From NCBI RefSeq assembly GCF_000150275.1, contig NW_002060945.1, positions 1,492,199 to 1,556,198 of the forward strand: a stretch of 64,000 bases of DNA, in the 5' to 3' direction. Within the stretch, counting starts at the first letter, position 1. Each line of letters starts with the position of its first letter. The translations under genes were made by a program, and so were the position numbers. Below are positions 1-12,475 of the stretch, one piece after another. The notes under the pieces were generated by a model, which saw nothing but the letters and a program-made list of their open reading frames with translations, was not told where the DNA came from and made no database searches. The DNA comes from Trichoplax adhaerens (Eukaryota; Placozoa; Uniplacotomia; Trichoplacea; Trichoplacidae).

Positions 1-2587
1 AGCTAAAGCCCAAAATTCAAATATTTTCCCTCTTAATTCGGACTTTAACCCCCAATTCAAGTCTGCATCATCATTCAACATGTAGAGTCTAGTTTCTCTT
101 TTACGTAGGTTACGCCATGATGAGACTACTGTAGCTAGAAGCTATCGATACTGTATAGTGTACAAGACACTAGCGAGCATACTATACTGAATAGTGTATT
201 CCAAGACTTCGGATTATGTTGTGTCAATACCGGAAGTACTGAGACTACAATATCGTTGTCATAGTATCCGACTTCCATCTTTCCTTCTTGTTTGATCATT
301 TATTATTCAGCAGAAAACTGCTGCGTCGATGCTTTTGATCTTCCCTCTTGCTTTCATCAGGGTAAGCTTTTCCTCTTCTACAGTAATGGAAGTTGTAAAG
401 ACGCTCAAGTACTTTCTTGTAGCGTTGTATTGTGTTGAAACTCTATTTCTATCTCTTAGTTTAGCTTTTGCAAGAAAAACCCTATTTTCATTATCGTTGT
501 TGTTACTCTGCTACCTTGTCAAATTATGGAGGAAGGTTTGTCAATTTTGGATATTCTACATGTGTTAGTTAATCATTATTGAGAAATTAGTGATCGTATA
601 CTACATCAAGTATCTATAGTAGATGATAAATTACTAGAAGAATGATGGAATGTAGCAACAGATAGGAAGATAGATGTCATCGATGACTAGATTTTCACCT
701 GATCAATAGCCAGTATTCGGTAGTTTATGAATGTATGTAGAATAAAATCTTTTTCGCTCTACTGTGCAGTATACAAGAATTATGCTGTAAATTGTACAAT
801 AGTCTCTTTCATCAACCTCACACCATATTTCGCACTTTAATATTACCAATCTATGGCAATGGCTTGGTTCTTCTGAATTTCAATTACTGCATGATTACTG
901 CATGATTACTGCGTGATAAAATGACATCAAATCATCACTTATCCAAAGGATATTACTGCAGCTATGGATTATAGACAAGTGTTATTTGTGCTTTAACATG
1001 TTAAAAATACTCTCGATTGCATGACTAAACTCCGTATTAAACCTCTCTCATACCATATTTATGCTATGTACAAATGTACATGAAATTGATATTTACTTGT
1101 ACAGTCTTTCCAATGCATGTATATATATTGCACAATCTATTAATATAGAAATGCAAAACAAAATACAGCAGATCATCACTATCCTGGTGGTTTTGAAAGT
1201 CACAGTTATGTTACGTGCAAGGGTATAGTGTATGAAATTCGCTTTGATGGCATGCCAATATCGGATAATCCAGATGTTCAAAAATAGGCACCAATGTACA
1301 GTAGATCCACCTTATGGCTTTGAAAAACTAGGTTTATGGTATATGCAAGAAGACATGCTATTTCAATTCATAGTTTCTTAATTGAAACCAACAAGATACA
1401 ATATAAATAAAGAAAAAAAGGGAGCTAAAATGCAGTAGGTCATCCAATCCTAACGGCTTTGAAATCATATTTATGCTACATGAGAGAATAAATGAAACCC
1501 ACACTTTCGATCTCTTGATTATCCGGATGTGTGTGTGAGGATTCAGTCTGGATTTTGAAAAATAGAAGCCAGAATAACATTAGGTTGCCTGAATCCCTAA
1601 TGGCTTTAACTCTTTGTTTATCGGATGTACAATAATAATACACTTGCTATCTTCGTCAGATCCAAGGCAATATAGTCTAGCCATAAACCAATTATAGCAA
1701 AGATGCTATAAGCCTGTAATAAAACCTGCTCTACTTTTTTACTGTAATTAAAGTGTAGTTCATGCAAGTAATTTTAGAATAGCAGATTTTATTACTGGTT
1801 CTCTATCGATTGAGATACTACGTAGATAATAGTACAACAAGCTCCAAGCCGCCTCCAACAGACAAGGAAAACTTCCTACAACAGCAGATCTTAGAAAAGA
1901 AGGACTAAGAACAACAATGACAGAAAAGTGTAGCTGCTTAAATATGTTACCTAACTTGTTTACAACATGATAATTGCGAAAAACATAATTCAACGCTTAC
2001 AGAACTTAGTATGAGAATAAAATGATATGATTAGTATCATATTCTATGAAGCTGAAATCAACATACTTGAATTATCACAAACATTACTTATATATATATC
2101 TATTATTGTTAACAACCCTAGATTTTGGTATTATTTTAAGTTATATCTAATTCACCTCTACATAACATGTTGACAACAATAGCTTGTCTAACAGCTTGAC
2201 TACAAAGCCGAAAATATGGTAGCCAGCCAAAATATTAATAGCTTTTCATACAGCATTTACATTTTATGTACTGGAATGCGTAGAATAGTGTAAATCTAGC
2301 AAATAGATCAATCATTTACATGTCATAGGATATAGCTGGTTACTATGAAATGATGAGATTGCATTTCGTAACTGATACTGGTAAATTAGCTTTGTCAACA
2401 TGCTAAAGTAACCTAAAACGTACATTACAAAAGTATCAAATAGCTAAAATTGTTGCAATTTGTTGAAAACCAGAAAATTAAAATTTCCAATGTAATTAAC
2501 CTTGGTGTAGCATGTGTATATGTTGAGAGTTAAAACAAAATATACGTTTAAGTTTGTTTAAAATCCAATAAATCCGTGCTACTGTAG
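1..2587. other. Left-end region, no gene recognised
   Basis: I see no convincing coding exon on either strand. Open frames here are short (at most about 80 codons), AT-biased and lack splice-compatible neighbours. The right part, from about 2522, is already the first copy of the duplicated unit at the FAM172A 5' end. Untranslated exons or the promoter of that gene could lie here, but nothing in the sequence fixes them. Confidence 0.5.
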
Positions 2588-3659
2588 ATACACAGACACT
2601 AACTATGGACTCAAATGATGAAACTGCCTCTCAAGATGCTGAAATTACTAAGCAAGGTAACAAAAAGTTTCCACTTATAAGTAGAGAATTGATATTCCCA
2701 TGTCCGATTAAAATCTAACAAGAAACTCACATCACATTACATGTAGAGACACAAACTATGGACACAAAGGAAGATAATACCTGCCAAGATGCCGCTGAAG
2801 AAGGTGAGAGAAGCTCTTTTTCGCTGTCAGAGAAATTTTTAGTTTTTATCTTAAATATCAGGATTACGTATGACTATATTTATAAAAGATTGCTCTATCG
2901 ATAGCTGGTTAATATCATTGTCACACGGCTAATACACAACAACTCGCAGATAATCACTTTTACTTATACCACATTTACAGGGGCGATATAGTTATATAGC
3001 ACTTTACTTATTCTGTTTGCTAAATAAACTAGCATTACAAGATATCGATACAGTGATCAATGAGAATATTCATGACACTTTTTTATCTACATTGAGAGTA
3101 ATAAAAATATGCATTTAAATTTGTTTAAATCTAATAAATCCGTGCTGCTTTAGATACACAGACATTAGCTATGGACTCGGATAATGAAATTACCTCTCAA
3201 GATATTGGAATTACTAAGCATGGTAAAAGAAATTTTCAGCTCATAAGTAGAAGAATTAGTATTACCTTATCTCATTAAAATCTAACAAGGAATTCACGTC
3301 ACCTTACATGTAGAGACACAAACTATGGACTTAAATGAAGATAATACCAGCCAAGATAGTGCAACCGCTAAAAAAGGTGAGAAGAGTTCTTTCTTTACAG
3401 TCAGAGAAATTTTCATCTTAAATATTAAGACTGCGTATGATTATAATTGTAAAGGATTGCTTTTACGACAGTTTGTTAATGTTATTATCACACTGCGGAT
3501 GATCAATAACTCACACATAATCCTTATTACTTATATCATATTTGCAGAGGCCATTAAATTATACATCACTTTACTCAATCTACTCGCTCAACAAACTAGC
3601 ATTACAATAATAAGATATCAATGCAATGATTACTAAGAATATTCTTGACATCTCTTTAT
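2522..3659 (+). repeat. Tandem duplication of about 570 bp carrying four small exons
   Basis: Two head-to-tail copies can be followed by eye, about 2522-3090 and 3091-3659, offset 569 bp. Each carries one exon of 69 nt (2588-2656; 3154-3222) and one of 57 or 63 nt (2747-2803; 3314-3376). All four have an AG acceptor, a GT donor (GTAACA, GTGAGA, GTAAAA, GTGAGA) and phase 1 at both ends. Each contains an in-frame ATG-GAC and encodes an acidic peptide with the pattern TQT..MD....(T/S)(C/S)QD. The two exon types resemble each other, so an earlier duplication probably came before the 570-bp one. Confidence 0.8.
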
Positions 3660-6394
3660 CTACAATCATGGAATTACCATTTAATTCGTTTTGCTATTAT
3701 TCGATAGTACCAAGTCGACAATCATCTCAAGACTTCCAAAGTGGTACTAGACGTAATTGCGATGGTATTGATATCATATACGAAAATAATCACATATCTG
3801 CAACTTTATTAAATCATCATGCTACCCTTAAATCTTATACATGATATTCTTCTATGATACTGCACTTTCAAGATCAATATGAACAAAACTTTCCATCAAC
3901 ACTGGAGGGATTTGGATATAAATTTGATGAAGGTTATGCAGCTATTGTTATTTGATAGTGCCAATAAATAACTGATCATGTGTATCATAGCGTTACGAAA
4001 ATTGAAAAAGATTTCTGTAATAATTATAAGTATTGAAGTCACTTATATACTAGTAGTACGTCAATTAATTTAAAGTATTCAACGTAACGTTTTGAAAGTA
4101 GAATCGGGAAAGATATCAAATTTTTTCTCATATTTTCAAAAGCAGATGGTGAATTGAGAAATATAAACTCGAATAGCCCATTTGTATTTGATGTCTCAAG
4201 CAGTGGAAGCTATAATCAGAAACGCTATGAAGCTCTCGGAGAAGTTCGTTGTATACTCTATTACACAAATTCTTCGTATAAATTACCCATGCAAGTTTAC
4301 AAACGTTTCAATTCTACCAATTTTTTAAGGTAATTGAAAAGTATGTTTACGAACTTCTTGTTAAAGATTGCCATCTGGAAAAGATTACCTTACCGGTTTG
4401 TATATTAGATTTTGTTAGTCACTGATATATAACGTTGGGGGAACTCGACGCCTACGAGTGCAATGCAAACTTAGTTAACTCTATTTTTAGGTTGATCACA
4501 AGAAAGACGAACCCACGAACTTCATTTTCGTTAGCGACGATGCTAAGACTAATCGAGAGAAATTAATGATTCTGATTCATGGCTCTGGCGTAGTTCGAGC
4601 TGGTCAATGGGCAAGACGGTATATGATATTAGTATCATTCTTGTACAATATAGTAAAGCTGATACCGATGTCAATATTCAAATCAACCTACTGTATAATA
4701 CTCAAAATGATTTTATTCTTGGTTGATTAGCCTAATCATCAATGATAGTCTCGAGAGTGGCACTCAAATTCCATATATAAAAAGAGCGCAGCAGGTTTGC
4801 AATAGCTATAAAACAAGTTTTGACTTATCCATTTTTAACAAATATCATAAAGTTACTATATTATAATCTCATATACGAGTGTAAGACTGTAAGTAATCAA
4901 ACCATAGTCTAATTTGTAGCAATAACTCCCTTCAACATGTAAGAACGTATCAAATATCGATTGAAAGATACTTTGTATGCACTATGGTGATATCACTATT
5001 CTATACGTTTACTGCTGTAATATCGACATTTAAGCGTAACGCTGGTATGGTTTTATGGTATTAGTTGACCTATATGCTTATTACTAAATAAGAGGTTTAT
5101 AACGAATTTATCTCTGCGATTTTACCTCAAAAGTATCCGGCTAGACATAAAAATAGAATTTACATTGCTTATAGTATATAAAGTATACATTGTACATGAA
5201 TAATAAGTTTGTGATAAATGGAATCTTTGTAAATTATTAATACAAAGTCTTTAAGACTTTCAAGGAGGCAGTTTATGTTTTAGCAAATATATACATACAA
5301 TTTATGTTAGGTTTGGTATGATAAGAGGCTACTTAACTTAATGTCATATCCTAATGTTCAAATTGTTATGATGGTCTTTTAGGAAGGTTATGGTGTAGTC
5401 GTATTAAATACCAATTATAACTATGACGAAAAGAGGAGATTTATTAGGGTAAATTAAACATGTAGTATAACTAAATGTGATACCGTTGATACTTGCTGTC
5501 TAATTCTGTCACTGTTGATATAAATGGAGGCATACGGCTATTTCAATTCTAATACCTTATGCTACCTACTCTGTCAAATGTAAATAAACGTAACTTCTAG
5601 TATTTTGAATTAAAATAGGATTTGCTGTATCATTAAAGGGTAAACTAATGATAGATTAATGTATTACAGGGTAGCGAATGTCCTGAAAATCATTTTGTTT
5701 ACGTTTGGGATAAAATTATTTCTGAAATGCTGGCTAAAAAAATCTTTATTGTAGCGCATAGCTATGGGGGCGCTGCTATTGTGAACACGGTATTGGAGTC
5801 ATTGGGTTTAAATTTCAGAGGCTTACTTACTTTGAAAAAATTTTAACTTTTATTAATTTCAAGTCAATGTACAGTTATCTAGAGCAAATGAGTGTGTCCT
5901 GCAAAGAATATCTGCTATCGCTTTAACGGATTCAGTGCACAGTCTTCATGAAATGAAAACCAGAAGATTCCCGGTATTCTGGAGAAAGGTAGTTAAATCG
6001 CTACCAATATAGTTTGTATCCGACCGAGAGATTTTTCAGTAACACGCGTATGATTTGCTCATGGTGTCATCGGTAAAAGATTCGAAAATGGATATATATG
6101 ATTTATAGGTTGCTGTAAATTGGGTAACATCCAGTCAAAAGACTGATACAGTCCTTTCTACGGGAAACGATATTGATTGTCAATGTCGATCGGCGGGTAA
6201 GGTGATACCTTATGCTGAAAGAGCTTTATACTACTTTATAGCAGTAAATTTTTCCGTGGAATGCTCTATGTATCACCCATTTAAAATTGCATGATTGCTA
6301 TGTAGGGGTGACGAAGCATGAAGAAACTTCCTTTGGAGCTTTCAATGCGGTATTCAAGTATTTTTCACAGAAGGCGAAAAAGACTAATAATTAA
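2605..6394 (+). CDS. FAM172A: FAM172A/Arb2-domain protein
   Basis: Member of the FAM172 (Arb2 domain) family, alpha/beta-hydrolase-fold proteins linked in vertebrates to nuclear Argonaute and co-transcriptional splicing. Exons after the four small 5' ones: 3873-3932, 4146-4243, 4330-4395, 4491-4618, 4731-4794, 5383-5448, 5670-5797, 5883-5988, 6109-6196 and 6306-6394; all phases agree. Family signatures are clear: [67 protein letters not shown], the nucleophile motif AHSYGG, and ALTDSVH. Starting at the last small exon (ATG 3325) gives 314 aa, shorter than the human protein of about 416 aa, mainly in the variable segment after VVVLN. The start is uncertain: each small exon carries its own ATG, and all four could also be chained in frame. 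The 2605 start assumes the first ATG. Confidence 0.85.
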
Positions 6395-7674
6395 ATTTAA
6401 TTGTATAAGAAAGAGTTTGTCGAGATTGTTCTGATCTAGAAATTTTTCTATTGATGCAGTTTCAATATGGAATGATTTAGGATATTACACGGTTTATAAT
6501 ATTTGCTGTGCCCTTATACTAACAGCAATATACATGTGGTGTAGAGTATAACCTATTTAACAAACCTTACAGCCGATCTATGAATATGATGCTAATTTTT
6601 ATTACCTTTAAAAATCACAGTGACTTGACTAATTCAATTCATAAGACATGTTATGTCTGAATTGGTCTCTTATAGCACTAAAGCCATATATAGTAAATAG
6701 CAATTTTTTAACTTTATAAGGCATCTCTAATGGTATTTGCTATGATATAACATGATATAATAATTCTGTACATAACTCTTAATTTTTGTCTCAATCGTTG
6801 ATTGTATCTACTGCAACGCTAGGGCATGACACAAAATTTAGATAGCATAATTAATTCCTTTAGATCTTATCTTATTACATATTTTTGAAAAAGTGACTGC
6901 TTGTCTACTATACTTATCAACTACATTAATTAAATAAAGAATGTCAACAACAATCCCAGTAGGTTGTCGGTATCAGATGGTTAATCTATAATCCACGAGC
7001 AGTACACTTATTTCTTACATAGTGAAAGCTGTAATAATCAGCAGGATATTAGTAACGTATTCATTGAATAATGAGATATTTGTCGCACCAAATGCTACAA
7101 CCTTTTTTAGATACGTAGATTACAGACATAATTTGCTACTGCAGTATTACAGAGATTTTCAAAAGGTTCAAAGTCTCATTCAGATCCATTAATTGTGATC
7201 TGAATAAATAGCGCCAAGTACACCGCCAATCACAATATCCCCTTGATCTGAAAATGGATATTCAACAACATCAGTTTAATTCAGTAGTTTTTATATATTA
7301 AATTTAAGTATATAATAATATTGTGCACACAACAAAATATTATCATCAAACTATTGTAAGTATTAGGTTGTACGATAAATATAATAATTTCTAATTGTTC
7401 ATAGAAAGTTTAGCGGAGATTATAGTGCAAAATTGACTGTGATCTAGAATCTAAACTCATGTGCAGTACGAGTACAGTAAGCCTATTTCATATTATTGTT
7501 ATTATCATATTAGAGTAGAAGGGCAAAATACAATAATTTTACTAGGTCAGCTTGTAGAGCTATTTGTATCCACGAACTCCTTAGAGCTGCAGAAATGTAC
7601 GTACATTGTCGAGTTGACATTATTTATCAGATATCGCCTTAGAAGCTATTAGATTATCAAGATAAATTGAAACT
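6395..7674. other. Intergenic, convergent FAM172A / SNX24-like
   Basis: AT-rich sequence between two convergent gene ends. It should hold both 3' UTRs. No coding exon with matching splice sites was seen; the 63-codon frame near 7461-7652 has no recognisable content. Confidence 0.5.
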
Positions 7675-8828
7675 TTATTTATCATCACCTTTATTTGTAG
7701 GTCCAAAACTTTCTCGTGCATCGCTTGAAAACCGCATTATAGGTTGAGTATTATTTATTCTATAATAAATCAACCAACCAAAATTTTTTCATCAGCTTTT
7801 CTAAATGAAATACCCTGTTCCTAATTAAGAACCTCTATTACGGTGTAGCTACATACTTAATAACGGAAATATGTTTTTAAGTTTAGATGCATTTACAGTT
7901 GCGCGGTATAATTTTGCATCATATCTACACTAGTAGTAACATACAGCACGGAGGTATTGAATAATAAACATAGTAGAGGACGCTAAATTCATCTACGAAA
8001 AGAGAGAATTTCAATGGAAATCTTACATTCCACTGAGGATGTAATTATTATCACTATTAGAACGGCTTTTGCTGCCTATCCCTAAGAATTCATGTAATAC
8101 GGCATTGATTTTTCTATCGCCACGGCTTACTATATCCTAATATGTAAAATTGCAAATAGCAAAAATTATTACTGAAAATGAAAACTATACAATCTATATA
8201 GTAAACAATGAAAACGAGGAGCAATAATATCATTAACAATTGATAATTGAGAATATTAATCACGTAAGTCATTACCTGTAAATAAATTTCTAATAATTTT
8301 CGACGAGTTTCAACGACTTTAGGGTTATTTTTCATTAATGTTCTTTTAGGAAACTTTGGTAAATTTCGACAGACATCTTTTAACTGTCAGGTTCCGTAGT
8401 TTGTGTTGTTTCGATTATTACCAAATATGCCAATTTATTGAAACAATCCACAATTATTATTATTATCACCTCTGTTGTATAACCTGCTAATTCTGATAAT
8501 TTGGCTATCGCGTAGATATTTATGAAACTGATCTTTAAGCTATTCGATGGAGAGCTTTAATGAGACCAACACTATTTACTAAATCTTACTATACTTAATG
8601 AGCTTACCGATTTATGAAGATCTAGGAATTCACTATAACGTTTTTCAATAATTTGTAGTGCTGTGCCTTCCACAATTTCAATTGCATATGCCTAGTATGA
8701 AGGAAGAAGAAAGGATTACAGTTTGAAAACTATTTTGCTACAACATATAAACGGTGTAATAAACTCACGGTATAAGCAGAGAATCCAGTATGGACTTCAC
8801 GAGCATTACGTATATCTATTTCAATCAT
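7675..8828 (-). CDS. PX-domain sorting nexin, SNX22/SNX24 type
   Basis: Five exons on the minus strand: 8828-8769, 8691-8608, 8383-8276, 8136-8027 and 7759-7675, with phases 0, 0, 0, 2, giving 148 aa (human SNX24 is 169 aa). The product is almost only a PX domain, which binds phosphoinositides on endosomes. Visible signatures are EKRYSEFLDLHK (the RYSEF phosphate-binding region), the proline loop LPKFPKRTL, and NPKVVETRRKLLEIYLQ, very like the SNX24 segment ending in RR..LE.YLQ. A short tail with TQPIMRF recalls the QPVLLF element after the PX domain of SNX22/24. ATG 8828 fits the SNX24 start, where the first beta strand follows at once. An AATAAA overlaps the stop codon (7679-7674). SNX22 versus SNX24 cannot be decided by eye. 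Confidence 0.75.
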
Positions 8829-11800
8829 TTTTACCTTCAATTTAGCCCGACCTTGATTTACTTAATATTCTGCAAGTTAGACATAGAAGCAAAGTTAACA
8901 TGACATATCTATGCCAATATGCAATCAAGAATCAAGGTCAATATTAATCAAGATGCTGCCGGGTAGTACAGCAGTATCATGCCTTCATTATCGGAAACTA
9001 GCACACTATAAATAAATTCCTCAACCATACATCAACATCAGAAGTGCGTAGCCTTCTTGATTCAATTACTTCTTTTAAAATATCTTTGCTAGTACAGTTT
9101 ACGTAATCATGATGTGTTGCATATGTACTACTAAGTGCAGTATTAACAACCCTGGGTTGATTGCTACAAAAGTAAGCGTTGATATGTATATACGAGTACC
9201 ATTATTTTCTGATTAATCTCTTTCATGATATAGCTCTACACATTACAGAATGCTGCTGTACGGTGTACAATATAAGAGAAAAAGGAGATGTTGCGGGTAG
9301 CTTGCGATGTTATAAGGTCATCTTTGACCCTTGTAATATGGATGATATTATTATATAAAGTACTGGCACCGGCCGTCTGCCGATCTAACAAGGAACTTGT
9401 AAGAGAAGTTGATACAGTCATGTTGAAATGACTATCATTAATTAACTCTCAATATGCACAGTATAAGTAATTCGAATGGGCAACATTTAATCAGTTACTA
9501 GCTTACTAATTTATACAAGCCCTTCAAACAGGCTGATTCTGATTCCATTTGTTCAAGTTTACTGTAATGTCTATACTGCATAAACAAGCGTTGAAGATGC
9601 AGTACAATATTGAACTACTGTATTACGATTCAGATTGTCTGAGGGAACTGCCTATTCTTCGGACTGAGTTCTATCAGACGATATCATTCAAGGCATTTTA
9701 AGCAGTTTACTGAAATCGTTCCTCTTCTTCTTCTTACTACGGTAGTAAGCTATGCTGCCGTCTACAAATGTTGACTTGATAAAATTAAGAGTTCATTAAA
9801 TGATCACTTTCCATTGTTCATCCATACGTACGCTATTCATTCTTTTAATTACTACATTATGCTTAAAGATAGAGTAGACAGGATCATGAAAATAACCTTC
9901 AACTAGTTCTGCGTTACTACTAGCTTGAAGAACGCCAGTAATGATGATCGGTGCCTGTAACTCTAGAGAACTACAGTACAGTACACCGCGATTCCTGGAT
10001 AAAGATGGAACGATTACAGTAGGCCATCATCATTGATTCCAAATCAGAAATTAACAACAGCTCGTATTAACCTTATCGTTGGCAGTAGGTACGAATTGAA
10101 TGGATATTCTTCGTTGACATTCAAGAGGCTAATGGAGGAAATGGGCTGCTATCATGATATTCAAGTGGAGATTGTCCCAATGAATTAGAAACCAAAGTCG
10201 ATTGAAAAATCGCCGGCTCTTCAATCACGCTATGGTACTGAAGGACAGAGTGTACGGAATCAACTAACCCAAGCTGCTACCGGAGTATCCTCCTCATTCA
10301 ATTACTCTACCACTGGGACTCTGGTCATGGGACTTCTAGGAGATCTAGAAGTCCATGCTGTAGTATTGTATAACATATATCCATTTGTCCAGGAATGGAC
10401 GAAAGGACCTTTAAATAAATAAATGAACTTGTAATAAAAGAATAGAAAAAACTATAGACTACGGTAGTACCATAATGATGTGATAGCGCAAGGACAAATG
10501 TCGATATTGTAGATATACGCTATGCCATCGAACCCTAATCGGGCAGGGCAGGTGTCAATTTGATCCAAATCCTTTTCACTAGTACAGACTGTGGACATCA
10601 GTACAATCAAAATTTTCCAACTTTTTTACCAGTCCTATCCCGCCATTACACCTCATTACTTAATTAACAGCTAATCCAAATACGACAGTACTACAGCTTA
10701 ATATTCATGCACCCATGTTAATCTATAGTACAAAGTTCGAAAATCAACTATCCGACTTTACAGTTTTTAAGTTAATTAAGGGGGACGGGATACAAAGGCT
10801 TTCCGCGTTACTGAGAAATATTATACAATTCGGCCATTATTGGCTATGCAAATACACTTTTAGGCACAATACTGTACAATGTACCGTCCTATGTACAGTG
10901 TACATACAGATAATGTACAGCACCGTATTAGTCCACATGCATCATTACTAGTCCTAGACTTTCTAGAAACTTGAAACCATTAGCGGAAAGCACTCTTGCA
11001 AAGTCTAAAATATCGTAAATGCTTTTGATATATTTGGCACTACACTGTGGCCAGGGATCACATTGATGAGTGTGCCTGTGAATGCAGTACCGTTATTAAG
11101 GAATGACATCTCCATTCCTCGACTAGTCTAGGAATCATGGCGTACTGAGTATGTGCGATAGATGGACAGAGAGAAAAAAAATCCCTTGGGCTAAGCGAAT
11201 CATAGAACAAACAGTAAACCGTTAGTACAAGCCCTTAGGCATTGCCGTAGCGATAGTCCAAATGGTTTCATTCGCATTTCGCGCGTAAAAAGTAAAAACA
11301 TCCATCTTTTGTTTTCTACGTAACGCTATATAGTGTAGAACTCACTTGTTCACTCAGTCAGCGCCTAATTGGATACTTCTCTATTACATCCATCGACGTA
11401 CTACTATACTTCTGACAAGTATCAATACCGAAACAATTTACACCTTTAGGACAGTATGCTACATCACCACCTTGCAAAATAATTATAGATATCCTATCCT
11501 GTAATTGGACAAACCAAACTATTAATTATTTACTATTAGTTTCATCTAACATCGAATCGTAATAATTCAACGTTGAGCTGCTCATTCTAAAACAACAGTA
11601 TAAAATTCAGATTCTCTTGTTGTCATCTAACCAACTTACTTTGAAGCCACAAAATGGCCATAACATGCAGGATGTTGCAATGACGATGATAAACAATCTC
11701 ATTCGAAGGCACATACTTTTCTCACAACTATACGTTTTTCATTTTTTTTATTCATGACGTCATGAACATTTAATATGTCAGCTGTGAAACGCAAAAACAA

Positions 11801-12475
11801 GAGTAACTGAGACGAGATTTTTAACTACTGCTGTTCTTCTCAATCTCAGTCTCTACACAGAAAGGTAAATAATTGCTAATTATCATTAATGTTACGGCTA
11901 AAATTAAAATTATTTGTACTTAATAATTAAGTATGGCTGGTGCTACTCTACTGTATAAAGTGCCTGTTTAATATCAAGAACACAATGTAATCTTATTAAT
12001 CAGTATAGCTATATTATTACTCGATGGGAATATTCCTTTTTTTTGACAACCGGCCACAAGCCATACTTGAAATACCGTATGAAAGAACAAGAAACTCATT
12101 CGTAATAGTTGCAAATAGTCAATTACGGAAATATAGATTAAGTAATGTAGTAATTACTGGTATAACTAAATAAGAACATATAGCTACCATACTGTAAGGT
12201 AATTAATTATAAGAGGATTAACTCATCTACACCATACATTAAAAGCAAATAGCATACATCAAAGCTTATTGGCGTACTATTATCTACTGTAAATCTAATA
12301 AATGCCGAATGTTTCATGTGTCAAAACAAGACATACAAAACAATACGCGGAAAACGAAACACAATTAAGCATAAAATTAAGGGGAAATTTTTGTTTTTCT
12401 CCGCTCGCAATTCTTTCCTTAAGTAACAGTAACTTGAATAGCTTTCCCTTTTTAAGACAGAATTATTCTGATCCT
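8829..12475. other. 3.6-kb gap, no firm gene
   Basis: Between the 5' end of the sorting nexin gene and the 3' end of the DAZAP1-like gene. It holds scattered TACAGTAC/GTACTG motifs (for example around 9969-9985 and 10870-10930) and a locally more complex stretch at about 9950-10400 with one open frame, reported as a finding. I could not build a multi-exon gene. Confidence 0.45.

Noticed and set aside
3626-3844. 72-codon plus-strand frame between the small exons and the first Arb2 exon of FAM172A
   Set aside because: The upstream small exons splice in phase directly to 3873, and the peptide has no family similarity.
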